64,000 bases of DNA from WLMZ01 sp043753895 (GTDB taxonomy: Bacteria > Actinomycetota > Acidimicrobiia > Acidimicrobiales > Ilumatobacteraceae), in the NCBI GenBank assembly GCA_043753895.1, contig JAYUWK010000160.1:62001-126000 (forward strand), in the 5' to 3' direction. Of this stretch, positions 8,219-15,959 are shown one piece after another (positions within the stretch are counted from its first letter, which is position 1; the number at the start of each line of letters is the position of its first letter). The notes under the pieces are model-generated. The model made no database searches and was not told the DNA's origin. It saw nothing but the letters and a program-made list of their open reading frames with translations. The position numbers were made by a program, and so were the translations under genes.

Positions 8219-9727
8219 ATGAACGCCACCCACACCTACCCCGACATCGCCACCAACACTGGCGTTCTCGTCGTTGACGGCTACGGCATCCGCATCGCAA
8301 TCGAACGAGGACACCTCATCATCTCCGACGGTTCCGGACGCGAACGACGCGAACGACGCATCCCCAAAGTCGGACACCAACTCCGACGACTCATCGTCCT
8401 CGGACACTCCGGCAGCGTCACCTTCGAAGCGTTGCGTTGGATGAACCGAGTCGGGATCCACTTCACCCAACTCGACACCGACGGAACCCTCCTCACCGCA
8501 AGCGCTGATCCAACCATCGATGACTCACGGTTACGACGAGCCCAAGCACTCGCCCACAACACCGACATCGGCCACAGGATCAACAGCACACTCATCGACC
8601 GCAAACTCGCCGGGCAAGCCCGCAACACCCGCACCTATCTCAACAACGACGAATGTGCTCAACAAATCGAGACACGACGCGCCCGCCTCGACACCGCCAC
8701 CAAGGAGAGCGAGATTCGCGATATCGAAGCCAAAGCCGCAAACGACTACTTCAACGCATGGGAATCAGTTTCCTTCACGTGGGCCAACAAAGACCGAAGC
8801 CGCATCCCACCACACTGGACCAACTTCACCACCCGCGGATCATTGATCTCCCGGTTCGGCATGCACGCCACCGACCCCATCAACGCAACCCTCAACTACC
8901 TCTACGCCCTCGGCGAAATCGAATGCCGATACGCCTGCCTCATCCTTGGACTCGACCCCGGACTCGGCTTCCTGCACCGCGACACACCCAACCGCGACTC
9001 ACTCGCCCTCGACCTCCTCGAAACCATCCGCCCCGACATCGACGCCTACGTCCTCAACCTCGCCACCACCCACATCTTCCAAGCCCGCGACTTCACCGAA
9101 ACCGACAACGGACGATGCCGCATCCTGCCCCCACTCACCCACCAACTCGCCACGACCATGTCCCAATGGGCTGACGCCGTCGCACCCTGGGCTGAACACG
9201 TCGCCGACGTCCTCGCCGACGCCAGCCCGTACAGCGTCCGCAAACGTAAGACCCTCACCCGCGCCAACAACGCGCGACTCGCCCCAAGCCCCCAGCCAAT
9301 CGCAACACAAAGGCGAGCAGAACCGAAGGCTCTTGGTCAGCGCTGCGTCGACTGCGGTGAGAGCGTGCACTCTGAACGCACCTACTGCAATTCGTGTTGG
9401 CGTCCTCGTTTCGGTGCCGCTCGCCAGAATGGCATTGCGAACTCAGCAGCAGCGCTACACAATCCAGAGGTTCGCAGCGCTCGCGGGCGCGCGACCAGAG
9501 ATGGTAAGAGAGCCGCACTCGATCGGACAGCACGTCAATTCGGACATTCCATCGAAACTTGGGAAAGAATTCTGCCGGATCTCGCCAGCCTGACCCTCTC
9601 TCAGATCATGGACGCATCGGATCTTTCCAACGGAACCGCGTCGAGGATCCGTTCGGGGAAGCAGGTGCCTCATCCGAAGCACTGGGCAGCGCTCCTGAGC
9701 GCGGTGAATGCAGCTCCGCGACACTGA
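8219..9727 (+). CDS. cas1: Solo Cas1 (casposase-like integrase) with C-terminal zinc knuckle and HTH
   Basis: The 502-aa protein has the Cas1 fold signature. There is an N-terminal beta domain (GVLVVDGYGIRI, then SGSVTFEALRWMNRVGIHF). The helical catalytic domain follows with Glu170 (in DIEAKAANDYF), LNYLYALGEIECRYACLILG, His253 (GLGFLHRD) and Asp265 (SLALDLLETIRP). These match the metal-binding Glu, His and Asp of Cas1. About 150 residues are added at the C-terminus: a Cys4 knuckle (Cys376, 379, 390, 393) and an HTH (SLTLSQIMDASDLSNGTASR, about 457-476). Extra C-terminal DNA-binding domains are known in casposases. No cas2, effector genes or array are nearby. Base composition of the gene changes near 9310, where the extension begins, suggesting a fusion. 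Confidence 0.88.
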   Translation: MNATHTYPDIATNTGVLVVDGYGIRIAIERGHLIISDGSGRERRERRIPKVGHQLRRLIVLGHSGSVTFEALRWMNRVGIHFTQLDTDGTLLTASADPTIDDSRLRRAQALAHNTDIGHRINSTLIDRKLAGQARNTRTYLNNDECAQQIETRRARLDTATKESEIRDIEAKAANDYFNAWESVSFTWANKDRSRIPPHWTNFTTRGSLISRFGMHATDPINATLNYLYALGEIECRYACLILGLDPGLGFLHRDTPNRDSLALDLLETIRPDIDAYVLNLATTHIFQARDFTETDNGRCRILPPLTHQLATTMSQWADAVAPWAEHVADVLADASPYSVRKRKTLTRANNARLAPSPQPIATQRRAEPKALGQRCVDCGESVHSERTYCNSCWRPRFGAARQNGIANSAAALHNPEVRSARGRATRDGKRAALDRTARQFGHSIETWERILPDLASLTLSQIMDASDLSNGTASRIRSGKQVPHPKHWAALLSAVNAAPRH

Positions 9728-9865
9728 CGAAAGCTACCAACGGACATCCAGCGTCCTCATCGACTAAGAGAGCAATGTCGGGGAGTCCTTACTCACCGTA
9801 GGGGGGAACCCTCGCGTCGATATTTGAGCGGTAGCTTGCTGGCCCCCCAAGTCGGCGGTTCAGCG

Positions 9866-10699
9866 CTAGGGCTTAAGGGAGGCCTGCTCGTCGCTGCTCA
9901 GGCCCAGCCAGTCGTTCTTCACCATGAAGACACGGTCCTCACCGAAACCACGCACCTTCACCCTCTCGACGTGGAGAGTCTCATTCAGCAGCTCGGCCTC
10001 GGGAAATTTCCGGGGCATACCCCGCGTGCTCACAGCAAAGCTCAGAGGTCCCAGCTTCTGCAGCCGCGCCGCCTGATTGATGCATGGGCCAACGAAATCA
10101 TCGTTCTGCAGCACCGCAACCTCTCTGCCCCTCGCGGCACCACATCGAAGTCGCTGTGGTACAAACGAAAACATCTCATCGATCTCCGCAAAGAAGGTCG
10201 GGTAGGAGCGCACGATGTCGAGAATCACCGACAGTATGTTCATGAGGTCACCGTCCACCTCAGCCTTCGCCACCTTGTGCGTCAGCCCCCCGCCGTCGAC
10301 TACGAGTTGCGGATCCGCTTGCCACAGCATCATGTAGCCATCCCCCATGAACTTAGAGAAGAACGGCAAAGGGGTCTCGAGGAGAGCCGTGGTCTCCGTC
10401 AGACCGTTCTTCGAGAGCGTGAAATCAACGAGGCTGGCGAACAGCCACTCGGAGAACCGCTCGACGAAATCGGGCACGACGATGTGAGCGTCCGGTTGAG
10501 CGCAGAAGGCGGTGAAACCTTCGAGATCAAAGACCACGGCGAACGCGTCGAGCGCCGGATGGTCAAACGCGTCAGCATGGGAAAGCGGCGCGCGGAAGAC
10601 CGAACGAAACTCTTCCAGCACGTCACGACTCACCGTTAGGTCTAAGAAAGGGTCATCGGGGATCACTATGGAGCGTGTCGTCGGGACACAATGGAGCAC
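9866..10699 (-). CDS. Class III nucleotidyl-cyclase-like protein
   Basis: The 277-aa protein contains elements of the class III cyclase domain: VVFDLEGFTAF (about 54-64) with the first metal Asp, KFMGDGYMMLW (about 115-125) with the second, and INQAARLQ (about 209-216) with the Asn and Arg of the transition-state motif. This suggests cyclic nucleotide synthesis, but the domain is divergent and the substrate residues are uncertain. The start is taken as the GTG at 10699. It is convergent with cas1. It may be cargo of the island or a resident island gene. Confidence 0.6.
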   Translation of the reverse strand: MLHCVPTTRSIVIPDDPFLDLTVSRDVLEEFRSVFRAPLSHADAFDHPALDAFAVVFDLEGFTAFCAQPDAHIVVPDFVERFSEWLFASLVDFTLSKNGLTETTALLETPLPFFSKFMGDGYMMLWQADPQLVVDGGGLTHKVAKAEVDGDLMNILSVILDIVRSYPTFFAEIDEMFSFVPQRLRCGAARGREVAVLQNDDFVGPCINQAARLQKLGPLSFAVSTRGMPRKFPEAELLNETLHVERVKVRGFGEDRVFMVKNDWLGLSSDEQASLKP

Positions 10700-10705
10700 C
10701 GAAAG

Positions 10706-10786
10706 CTACTTGCTGTTTCGTGTCTTCTTGGTCTCGATTGGCCACGGCTTGAATGGCCTCGGCCGCCGCCTGGTGATCTTCGTCAT
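10706..10786 (-). CDS. Possible 26-aa basic peptide upstream of the cyclase-like gene
   Basis: An ATG at 10786 follows a strong ribosome-binding site (GGAAGGAA, five to ten bases upstream). It opens a 26-codon frame rich in Arg, Lys and Pro, starting MTKITRRRPRP. It stops seven bases before the GTG of the cyclase-like gene, so it could be a leader peptide or a small coupled gene. The good ribosome site is the main support; the cyclase start itself has none. No family is recognised. Confidence 0.35.
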   Translation of the reverse strand: MTKITRRRPRPFKPWPIETKKTRNSK

Positions 10787-10975
10787 ATTTCCTTCCCTCT
10801 CTGAGTCAAGGAGCATAGTCAACAATCACGGGCTCATAGGTATATCGGTCTTTTCCTGCCTTCGCTTGACACCCTCGGCCTCGCACGGCTGCTCTTACCG
10901 TTCCCCAGCGCTTCTGAACAGGCAGTAAGCCACTTGCGCCCAATGACTATGCGACATCTGCCACACCCCTATCTC

Positions 10976-11758
10976 CTATCCCTCGAAGCGGTCGAGGCCG
11001 AGCTCGTAGGCATCCTCGATCGTGATGATCCGCTCGTCACGGGGGACCTCATTGAGTAGAGCGCGCAGGAGCGTCGTCTTGCCGCTGCCCGTGCCTCCAG
11101 CGATCACCATGTTGCGTTTCGCGCGAACCGCAGCGGCGAGGAACTCACTGAGTCCTTCGTCAATGAGGCCACACTCTTCGAGTTCCACCAGGGAGCTCAG
11201 TTCGAAGCGATGCCGCCGGATGATCACGCTCGGCCGTGCCGAGACCTCCATCGTCGCAAACAGACGTGAGCCGTCGGGCAGCTGAAGATTGAGCTCGGGA
11301 TTGGCGGCGTCGAAGCGACGCTCGCTACGCCCACCACGCGCCGCAATCAGGCGGACGAGCTCAATGAGTTCGTCGTCGCTATCCACCACCGGCGACGACG
11401 AAACTCGACGGCCATCGGTCAGTTTTAGGATCGTCGACACCGACCCCCGAATGTGGATGTCGCTCACGTCGCTGCGATCGAGCAGAGGTTGAATGCGGCC
11501 GAGGCCGAGGACCCGCGCGAGCACTGCCTCGACGAGCTCGACCTCCTGGTCGTGAGACAGCGTGTCGAGCCCGCCAGCGAGGTGACGCGCAGCGAGCCCA
11601 TCGAGATGTCGCGCCACGATGGAGCGCGCGAAGTCACGTTCGTCGTTCAGACTCAGCGCCGGTCGCCCCGATGCGCTGAGCCGAATACGGTCGTCGGCCA
11701 GCGCCTCGCTGACCACCTGGGCGATCGCAACGACAACCTGCTGGTCGGGACCGCTCAT
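10976..11758 (-). pseudogene. CpaF/TadA-like pilus ATPase, 3' half missing
   Basis: The 260-aa frame matches the N-terminal part of CpaF/TadA secretion ATPases, which power Tad/Flp pilus assembly. It has the N-terminal domain, the SDVSDIHIRGS segment, a Walker A GGTGSGKTTLLRALL near the end, and then ITIEDAYELGLDRF. It stops two codons later. CpaF proteins are normally well over 400 residues and carry Walker B, the His box and an arginine finger after this point, all missing here. The start overlaps the CpaE-like stop by four bases, as in an intact Tad operon. The truncation point marks the right edge of the accessory region. Confidence 0.8.
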
Positions 11759-12312
11759 GCCCGCGCCCCGAGCGTTTGGTTGACGCGACGATTCATCACG
11801 ACCATCGGCGCCGAGCAGGCCGTCAGCAGTGCACCGCGATGCGACAACGACACCACCGCCTCGACGGAGTTGGCGGACACGATGATGGTTCGGTCGGCAG
11901 CGAGCGCGGCACCCAGGGCGGGCGAGCCGGGACGCAGACGACCCACATCAACGATCACCGTCACATCGGCCTCGGTGGCCAGATGACGGAGGGCGTTGGC
12001 GATGTGTTGGCCCGCCGCGCGTAGTGCCGCATGCGTCTGCTCGGCCGCTGGGTGTGCCACGACCACCGCGACACCGAAGTCGGTGGGCTGAGCGTAGCTC
12101 CACACATCGTCGAATTCGATGCCCACACGCGCCGCACCTGCGAGCTCGGTGAGTCCCGGCTTGATGGCCAGGTCGAGGCGAGCTGCAAGCGTGCCACCAT
12201 CGGGATCGAACTCGAGCAGCAGCGTCTCACCGCCGCAACGGCGAGCAAGGTCGAGTGCGAGCGTGGTCGCGCCCGGCGAGCCGTGCACCGAGCCGACGGC
12301 GATCAACGCCAC
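11755..12312 (-). CDS. CpaE-like MinD/ParA-type ATPase
   Basis: The 185-aa protein (GTG start at 12312, two bases after the upstream stop) has a P-loop-like GSVHGSPGATTLALDLA at the N-terminus and LLLEFDPDGGTLAARLDL, typical of the deviant Walker A ATPases that include CpaE/TadZ. The Lys positions of the classic deviant motif are replaced (HGSPGATT), so ATP hydrolysis may be weak or absent. Tad pilus operons normally order cpaB, cpaE and cpaF as seen here. It probably localises the pilus machine. With cpaF broken its function is doubtful. Confidence 0.7.
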   Translation of the reverse strand: MALIAVGSVHGSPGATTLALDLARRCGGETLLLEFDPDGGTLAARLDLAIKPGLTELAGAARVGIEFDDVWSYAQPTDFGVAVVVAHPAAEQTHAALRAAGQHIANALRHLATEADVTVIVDVGRLRPGSPALGAALAADRTIIVSANSVEAVVSLSHRGALLTACSAPMVVMNRRVNQTLGARA

Positions 12313-12313
12313 C

Positions 12314-13000
12314 TCAACGACCCTCGACCCGCGCGAGTTGCACCTTGGCGGCAGCGGCCACAGCACTTGACAACGAGATTGGTCCACGGACGGTCACGAT
12401 GGTGTTCATGCCGTCATGCGCATCGGTCACCGACCATACCGTTGCTGCATCGTCGAGTAGCTGGGTAGTCACGACACCGGCCGCATCGGGGACGGCGGTG
12501 ACCACAATGCGAACGTGATCGTTCGGAGCAAGATCGGGTGGTAGTTGGCCGGGGGCCAACGCCATACTCGTGAGCGCCTCGTTCGCAGCGAGCGGCAGTG
12601 ACGCGGTGAGCACCGATCGCATCAGCGGGGCAGATGCCTCGATGTCGACGAGGGCGACCTGACCGATCAGCACGCGGGCATCTGCACCGCCGACCATCAC
12701 CGACGTCGCCCCTGACATCTCCGCGCCACGGAGATCCTCGGCGTTGAGAGCAGTACCGCGTGCAATGGGCCGAGCGGCGACCACGATGGTTGACGTTGCC
12801 GTATTGCTCTGATTCCACAGCACCGCTGCGAGAGCACAACCGGCAACCAACAGCACACCGAGCATCACCTCGGGAACCCGAACGGGTCGACGAGGCGTTG
12901 CACCAGAAGCGCTTCGATCAACCCGACCTGGCGCCGCGTGCAACGACGAGCCACCCGCTCGACTTCGCCGCAATGGCATCGCTGCAACGTGCTCGGCCAT
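12314..13000 (-). CDS. CpaB/SAF-domain pilus assembly protein
   Basis: The 228-aa protein starts at ATG 13000, which has a GGGGGA ribosome site nine bases upstream; the frame continues 16 codons further. An Arg-rich cytoplasmic N-terminus is followed by one membrane helix (VMLGVLLVAGCALAAVLW) and a SAF domain (VVAARPIARGTALNAEDLRG), as in CpaB/RcpC of Tad pili. The C-terminal part (about 140-228) resembles the RcpC/CpaB beta domain. It is the first visible gene of the truncated Tad operon. No tadB/tadC or pilin gene is in the window. Confidence 0.7.
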   Translation of the reverse strand: MAEHVAAMPLRRSRAGGSSLHAAPGRVDRSASGATPRRPVRVPEVMLGVLLVAGCALAAVLWNQSNTATSTIVVAARPIARGTALNAEDLRGAEMSGATSVMVGGADARVLIGQVALVDIEASAPLMRSVLTASLPLAANEALTSMALAPGQLPPDLAPNDHVRIVVTAVPDAAGVVTTQLLDDAATVWSVTDAHDGMNTIVTVRGPISLSSAVAAAAKVQLARVEGR

Positions 13001-13268
13001 GCGAGCGTCCCCCAATCGTTCCCCAACGGGTTTCCCCGCACTCCGCATTCTGAATTGCTGAGTGCCTCACCGTTCTAGGAAGGGAAAACCGCGCCGCGTG
13101 ATAGGCCATTCGACTCAGTCCGGTGCCTGAGCCTCAAGATCGGGACAATGTGAATGGATAGATCGCGCGATCCGTACCGGCTTGGCGAGCATGCGGAATC
13201 GGCTTCAGACTGGTGGGGTGCGTTCGTATGCGTCGGGCATTGGCCCCGGAGGCCGTAGCATTTCGTGT

Positions 13269-14249
13269 ATGTCGATCACGGCCCCGCCGCAGGTGCTCCC
13301 CCAAGCAAACGACGCATGCTGGTGCGGCAGTGGGCGTAAGTATAAGCGGTGCCACAAGCCGCTCGAGGGTCGCATCGTGCAGGGTGAGATCAGCCCATAC
13401 CGTCCGGTTCCCGCGCACATCGCCCGGCCCAGTTATGCCGACACGGGCACGATCATCCGCTGGAGCGAGTCACGGGTGAAGACCCCCGAGATCATCGAGC
13501 GCATGCGTCACGCGGGCACGCTGGCCGCCGAGATCCTGCGGCGCGCCGGCGAAATGGTTCGTCCCGGCATCACCACCGACGAGATCGATGCGTTCGTGCA
13601 TCAGATCACCATCGATGCAGGCGCGTACCCAAGCCCGCTGAACTACGGCGGCTACCGCAAGAGCGTGTGCACCAGCGTGAACGAAGTCATCTGCCACGGC
13701 ATCCCCGACTCTCGTGCGCTCATCGAGGGTGACATCATCAACCTCGATGTCACCTGCTTCATCGGGGGCGTGCATGGCGACACGAATGCAACCTTCGTGG
13801 TCAGCGAGGTCGATGACGCAAGCCGCGATCTCGTGCGTGTCACCGAGGAATGCTTGTGGAAGGGCATCGAAGCTGTACGTCCGGGCCAGCCGGTCAGCGA
13901 CATCGGCAAGGCCATCGAGTCGCATGCCAAGCCGCACCGCTACGGCGTGGTCAAGGCATTCATCGGTCACGGCATCGGTGAGCAGTTCCACACCGACATC
14001 CAGATCCTGCACTACTACGACGCCAGAGCAAACACCATCATGCGGCCGGGGATGACCTTCACGATCGAGCCGATGATCACCCTCGGTACGTGGCAGCACA
14101 AGATGTGGGACGACGACTGGACAGCGGTCACCGCCGATGGCAAGCGCACCGCACAGTTCGAGCACACCCTCCTGGTCACCGACGACGGCGTCGATGTGCT
14201 CACCGGGGGCGAGGGCGCCGTGTCGCCCACTGCTCCCTGGAACCGTTGA
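13269..14249 (+). CDS. map: Methionine aminopeptidase type I with N-terminal SEC-C zinc motif
   Basis: The 326-aa enzyme removes the initiator methionine from new proteins. The N-terminus carries a SEC-C-like motif (CWCGSGRKYKRCHKP), often found in longer bacterial MetAPs and used at the ribosome. The pita-bread catalytic domain shows the metal ligands in INLDVTCFIGGVHGDTNATF (two Asp), GHGIGEQFH (His), TIEPM (Glu) and QFEHTLL (Glu). The ATG at 13269 is chosen because the upstream extension lacks any family-like sequence. It is convergent with the sigma factor gene and separated from it by a terminator hairpin. Confidence 0.93.
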   Translation: MSITAPPQVLPQANDACWCGSGRKYKRCHKPLEGRIVQGEISPYRPVPAHIARPSYADTGTIIRWSESRVKTPEIIERMRHAGTLAAEILRRAGEMVRPGITTDEIDAFVHQITIDAGAYPSPLNYGGYRKSVCTSVNEVICHGIPDSRALIEGDIINLDVTCFIGGVHGDTNATFVVSEVDDASRDLVRVTEECLWKGIEAVRPGQPVSDIGKAIESHAKPHRYGVVKAFIGHGIGEQFHTDIQILHYYDARANTIMRPGMTFTIEPMITLGTWQHKMWDDDWTAVTADGKRTAQFEHTLLVTDDGVDVLTGGEGAVSPTAPWNR

Positions 14250-14270
14250 CCGCTGGCGTGACGACCGCTC

Positions 14271-14313
14271 CGTGAATGCCCAGCGCACGTCTACGGTGCG
14301 TTCGGCATTCACG
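14271..14313. terminator. Bidirectional terminator-like hairpin
   Basis: CGTGAATGCC at 14271-14280 pairs with GGCATTCACG at 14304-14313, with an inner CGCAC/GTGCG pair, giving a long imperfect stem between two convergent genes. There is no T-run. The stem overlaps the last codons of the sigma factor gene. Confidence 0.6.
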
Positions 14314-15535
14314 AACGTCGCGGGAAGCCGTTGATCTCGGCAATACGGCCGAGTAGAAACCGGTGCTCGCCCTCGTTGTGCGGGCAGAGTAACGCCGCCT
14401 CGTAGGCCGATGTTGCATTTGCAACATGTCCGAGGCGGCGCAGCATATCGGCACGCGCCGAGTGGTAGAGGTGCCACTCCTCTGCGCCTGCGATGCCATC
14501 GAGCAGTTCGAGCGCCACGGACGGCCCATCCAATTCACCCACAGCTGCGGCGCGATTCACCTGCACCGCCACTGACGGCTGCATCGTCTGAAGGACGCCG
14601 TAGAGCTGCACGATCTGGGCCCAATCGGTAGACGCAGCATCGGGGGCCGCGCTGTGCAGACAGGAGATTGCGGCCTGCAGTTGAAAGGGACCGGCCTGAC
14701 CGCGTCGCAGGGCGCGCTCCAGCGTCTTGATGGCCGTAGCGATGGCGTCGTGGTCCCACGTGGATCGGTCGGCGTCGGCGAGGAGAACCATCGAGCCGTC
14801 ATCGGCCACGCGAGTGGAGCGGCGCGCGTGCGTGGCCTCCAGCAAGGCGACCAGACCGAGACACTCGGGATCGTCGGGCATCAGGTCGGCCAACAGGTGC
14901 GCCAGACGGATGGCCTCCTCGGCAAGCTCGACGCGCATCAGAGCCACCCCGGCAGGCGCGTGATGGCCGGCGGTGAACACGAGCGAGATCACGGCCAGCA
15001 CCGCTGATACGCGAGCCGGGAGCTCGGCACCTGGCGGCACACGGTACGGAATGCGATTGGCGCTGATCTTGGCCTTGGCGCGTGTGATGCGCTTGCCCAT
15101 CGTCTGCTCGGGTACCAGAAATGCCTGCGCGATCTCGGCTGTCGTGAGCCCGCACAAGACACGCAGCGCAAGCGCGACCCGGGACTCTATGGCCAACGCC
15201 GGATGGCAGCACGTGAAGATCAAACGCAACTGATCGTCGCGGATGGTGTTGTACGACAGTGGTTCGTCGCGCTCGAGCAAAGTCATTGCCGCCGCTTCGC
15301 GATCACCACGACTGCTCTCGCGACGCAAGGCATCGATTGCCTTCCGTCGCGCAACCGTGGTGAGCCACGCGCCGGGCCGTTCGGGAAGGCCGTCGATGGG
15401 CCAACGGCGCAGCGCCTCGACCACGGCCTCGGCATATGCGTCCTCGGCCTGATCGACGCTGCCGGTGAGCCGACAGAGAGTGGCCACGACCTGGCCGCTC
15501 TCCTGACGGAGCATCTCCTCGAGCGAAGTGAACAT
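14309..15535 (-). CDS. ECF sigma factor, ECF42 type with C-terminal TPR-like extension
   Basis: The 408-aa protein has sigma region 2 (DAYAEAVVEALRRWP, then AWLTTVARRKAIDALRR) and region 4 (LRVLCGLTTAEIAQAFLVPE, then TMGKRITRAK). A large helical C-terminal domain ends in TPR-like repeats. This length and layout is that of the ECF42 group, which has no anti-sigma factor and is paired with DGPF-motif proteins. Exactly such a gene lies 17 bases upstream in the same operon. The C-terminal domain is considered essential for activity in this group. The inducing signal is unknown. Confidence 0.85.
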   Translation of the reverse strand: MFTSLEEMLRQESGQVVATLCRLTGSVDQAEDAYAEAVVEALRRWPIDGLPERPGAWLTTVARRKAIDALRRESSRGDREAAAMTLLERDEPLSYNTIRDDQLRLIFTCCHPALAIESRVALALRVLCGLTTAEIAQAFLVPEQTMGKRITRAKAKISANRIPYRVPPGAELPARVSAVLAVISLVFTAGHHAPAGVALMRVELAEEAIRLAHLLADLMPDDPECLGLVALLEATHARRSTRVADDGSMVLLADADRSTWDHDAIATAIKTLERALRRGQAGPFQLQAAISCLHSAAPDAASTDWAQIVQLYGVLQTMQPSVAVQVNRAAAVGELDGPSVALELLDGIAGAEEWHLYHSARADMLRRLGHVANATSAYEAALLCPHNEGEHRFLLGRIAEINGFPRRS

Positions 15536-15552
15536 CAGCCCCTACAACGGCT

Positions 15553-15912
15553 CTACATCGACATCGCCGGGCGCACCTCGACGCGCCCACCGTCTCGCCA
15601 TGCCGCCGGGATCTGCGCGGCGAGCGCGATGGCAGCATCGAGGTCGACGCATTCGAGGATGTAGAAGCCGCCGAGGAACTCCTTGGTTTCGGCATACGGC
15701 CCGTCGGTGAGCACGACCTCGCCGTGCCTGCCGCCGCGGACCTCGATGGTGGTGGCCGTGGACGGACCCATCAACGCAGCACCGCCACGGGACGCATCAC
15801 CGACGGTTGCAGTGAACTCGGCGTAACCGCGGATGTACTCCATGAAGTTGGGAGCTGACGGATCTCGCGGAGCATCTTGGGGCTCGAAGATGAGGGCGAC
15901 GAAGTTGGGCAT
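15553..15912 (-). CDS. DGPF/YCII-family protein, partner of the ECF42 sigma factor
   Basis: A 119-aa protein starting at ATG 15912 (GAGAGGA ribosome site upstream), with the typical DGPYAETKEFLGGFYILE motif at about 71-88. These small YCII-like alpha-beta proteins are consistently encoded next to ECF42 sigma factors and are thought to be their targets or modulators. The sigma gene follows after 17 bases, so the two are co-transcribed. No catalytic function has been established for the family. Confidence 0.85.
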   Translation of the reverse strand: MPNFVALIFEPQDAPRDPSAPNFMEYIRGYAEFTATVGDASRGGAALMGPSTATTIEVRGGRHGEVVLTDGPYAETKEFLGGFYILECVDLDAAIALAAQIPAAWRDGGRVEVRPAMSM

Positions 15913-15959
15913 AGGGCGAATCCTCTCGTGATGCGTCGGCACTCATCGTGTCACGACAT

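Larger units (their letters stand above)
3140..9865. mobile_element. Casposon-like element (PolB, HNH, HTH proteins, solo Cas1)
   Basis: Two divergent operons meet at 7346-7405. Leftward genes encode a small HTH, a 186-aa protein, an HNH nuclease and a family B DNA polymerase. Rightward genes encode a MerR-like HTH protein and Cas1. Casposons are self-synthesising transposons defined by Cas1 (the casposase) plus PolB, often with HNH and HTH genes, and lacking Cas2 and CRISPR arrays; that gene set is present here. The limits given are only the outer intergenic edges. I compared the two flanks by eye and found no long terminal inverted repeat (best shared word 7-8 bases), so the true ends may lie further out and the MazG or nuclease genes could be cargo. 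Coding strands of both arms are notably rich in C and A. Confidence 0.65.

Noticed and set aside
3140..9865. Possible terminal inverted repeats of the casposon-like element
   Set aside because: The best shared word between the left flank and the reverse complement of the right flank is ACTCACC with a few scattered matches, no better than chance over flanks of this size.
3140..10975. A CRISPR array next to cas1
   Set aside because: No regularly spaced direct repeats of 20-40 bases were seen on either side of cas1, and no cas2 or effector gene is present.
13182..13268. A longer methionine aminopeptidase from 13182
   Set aside because: The first 29 codons lack similarity to the family. The ATG at 13269 directly precedes the SEC-C motif region.
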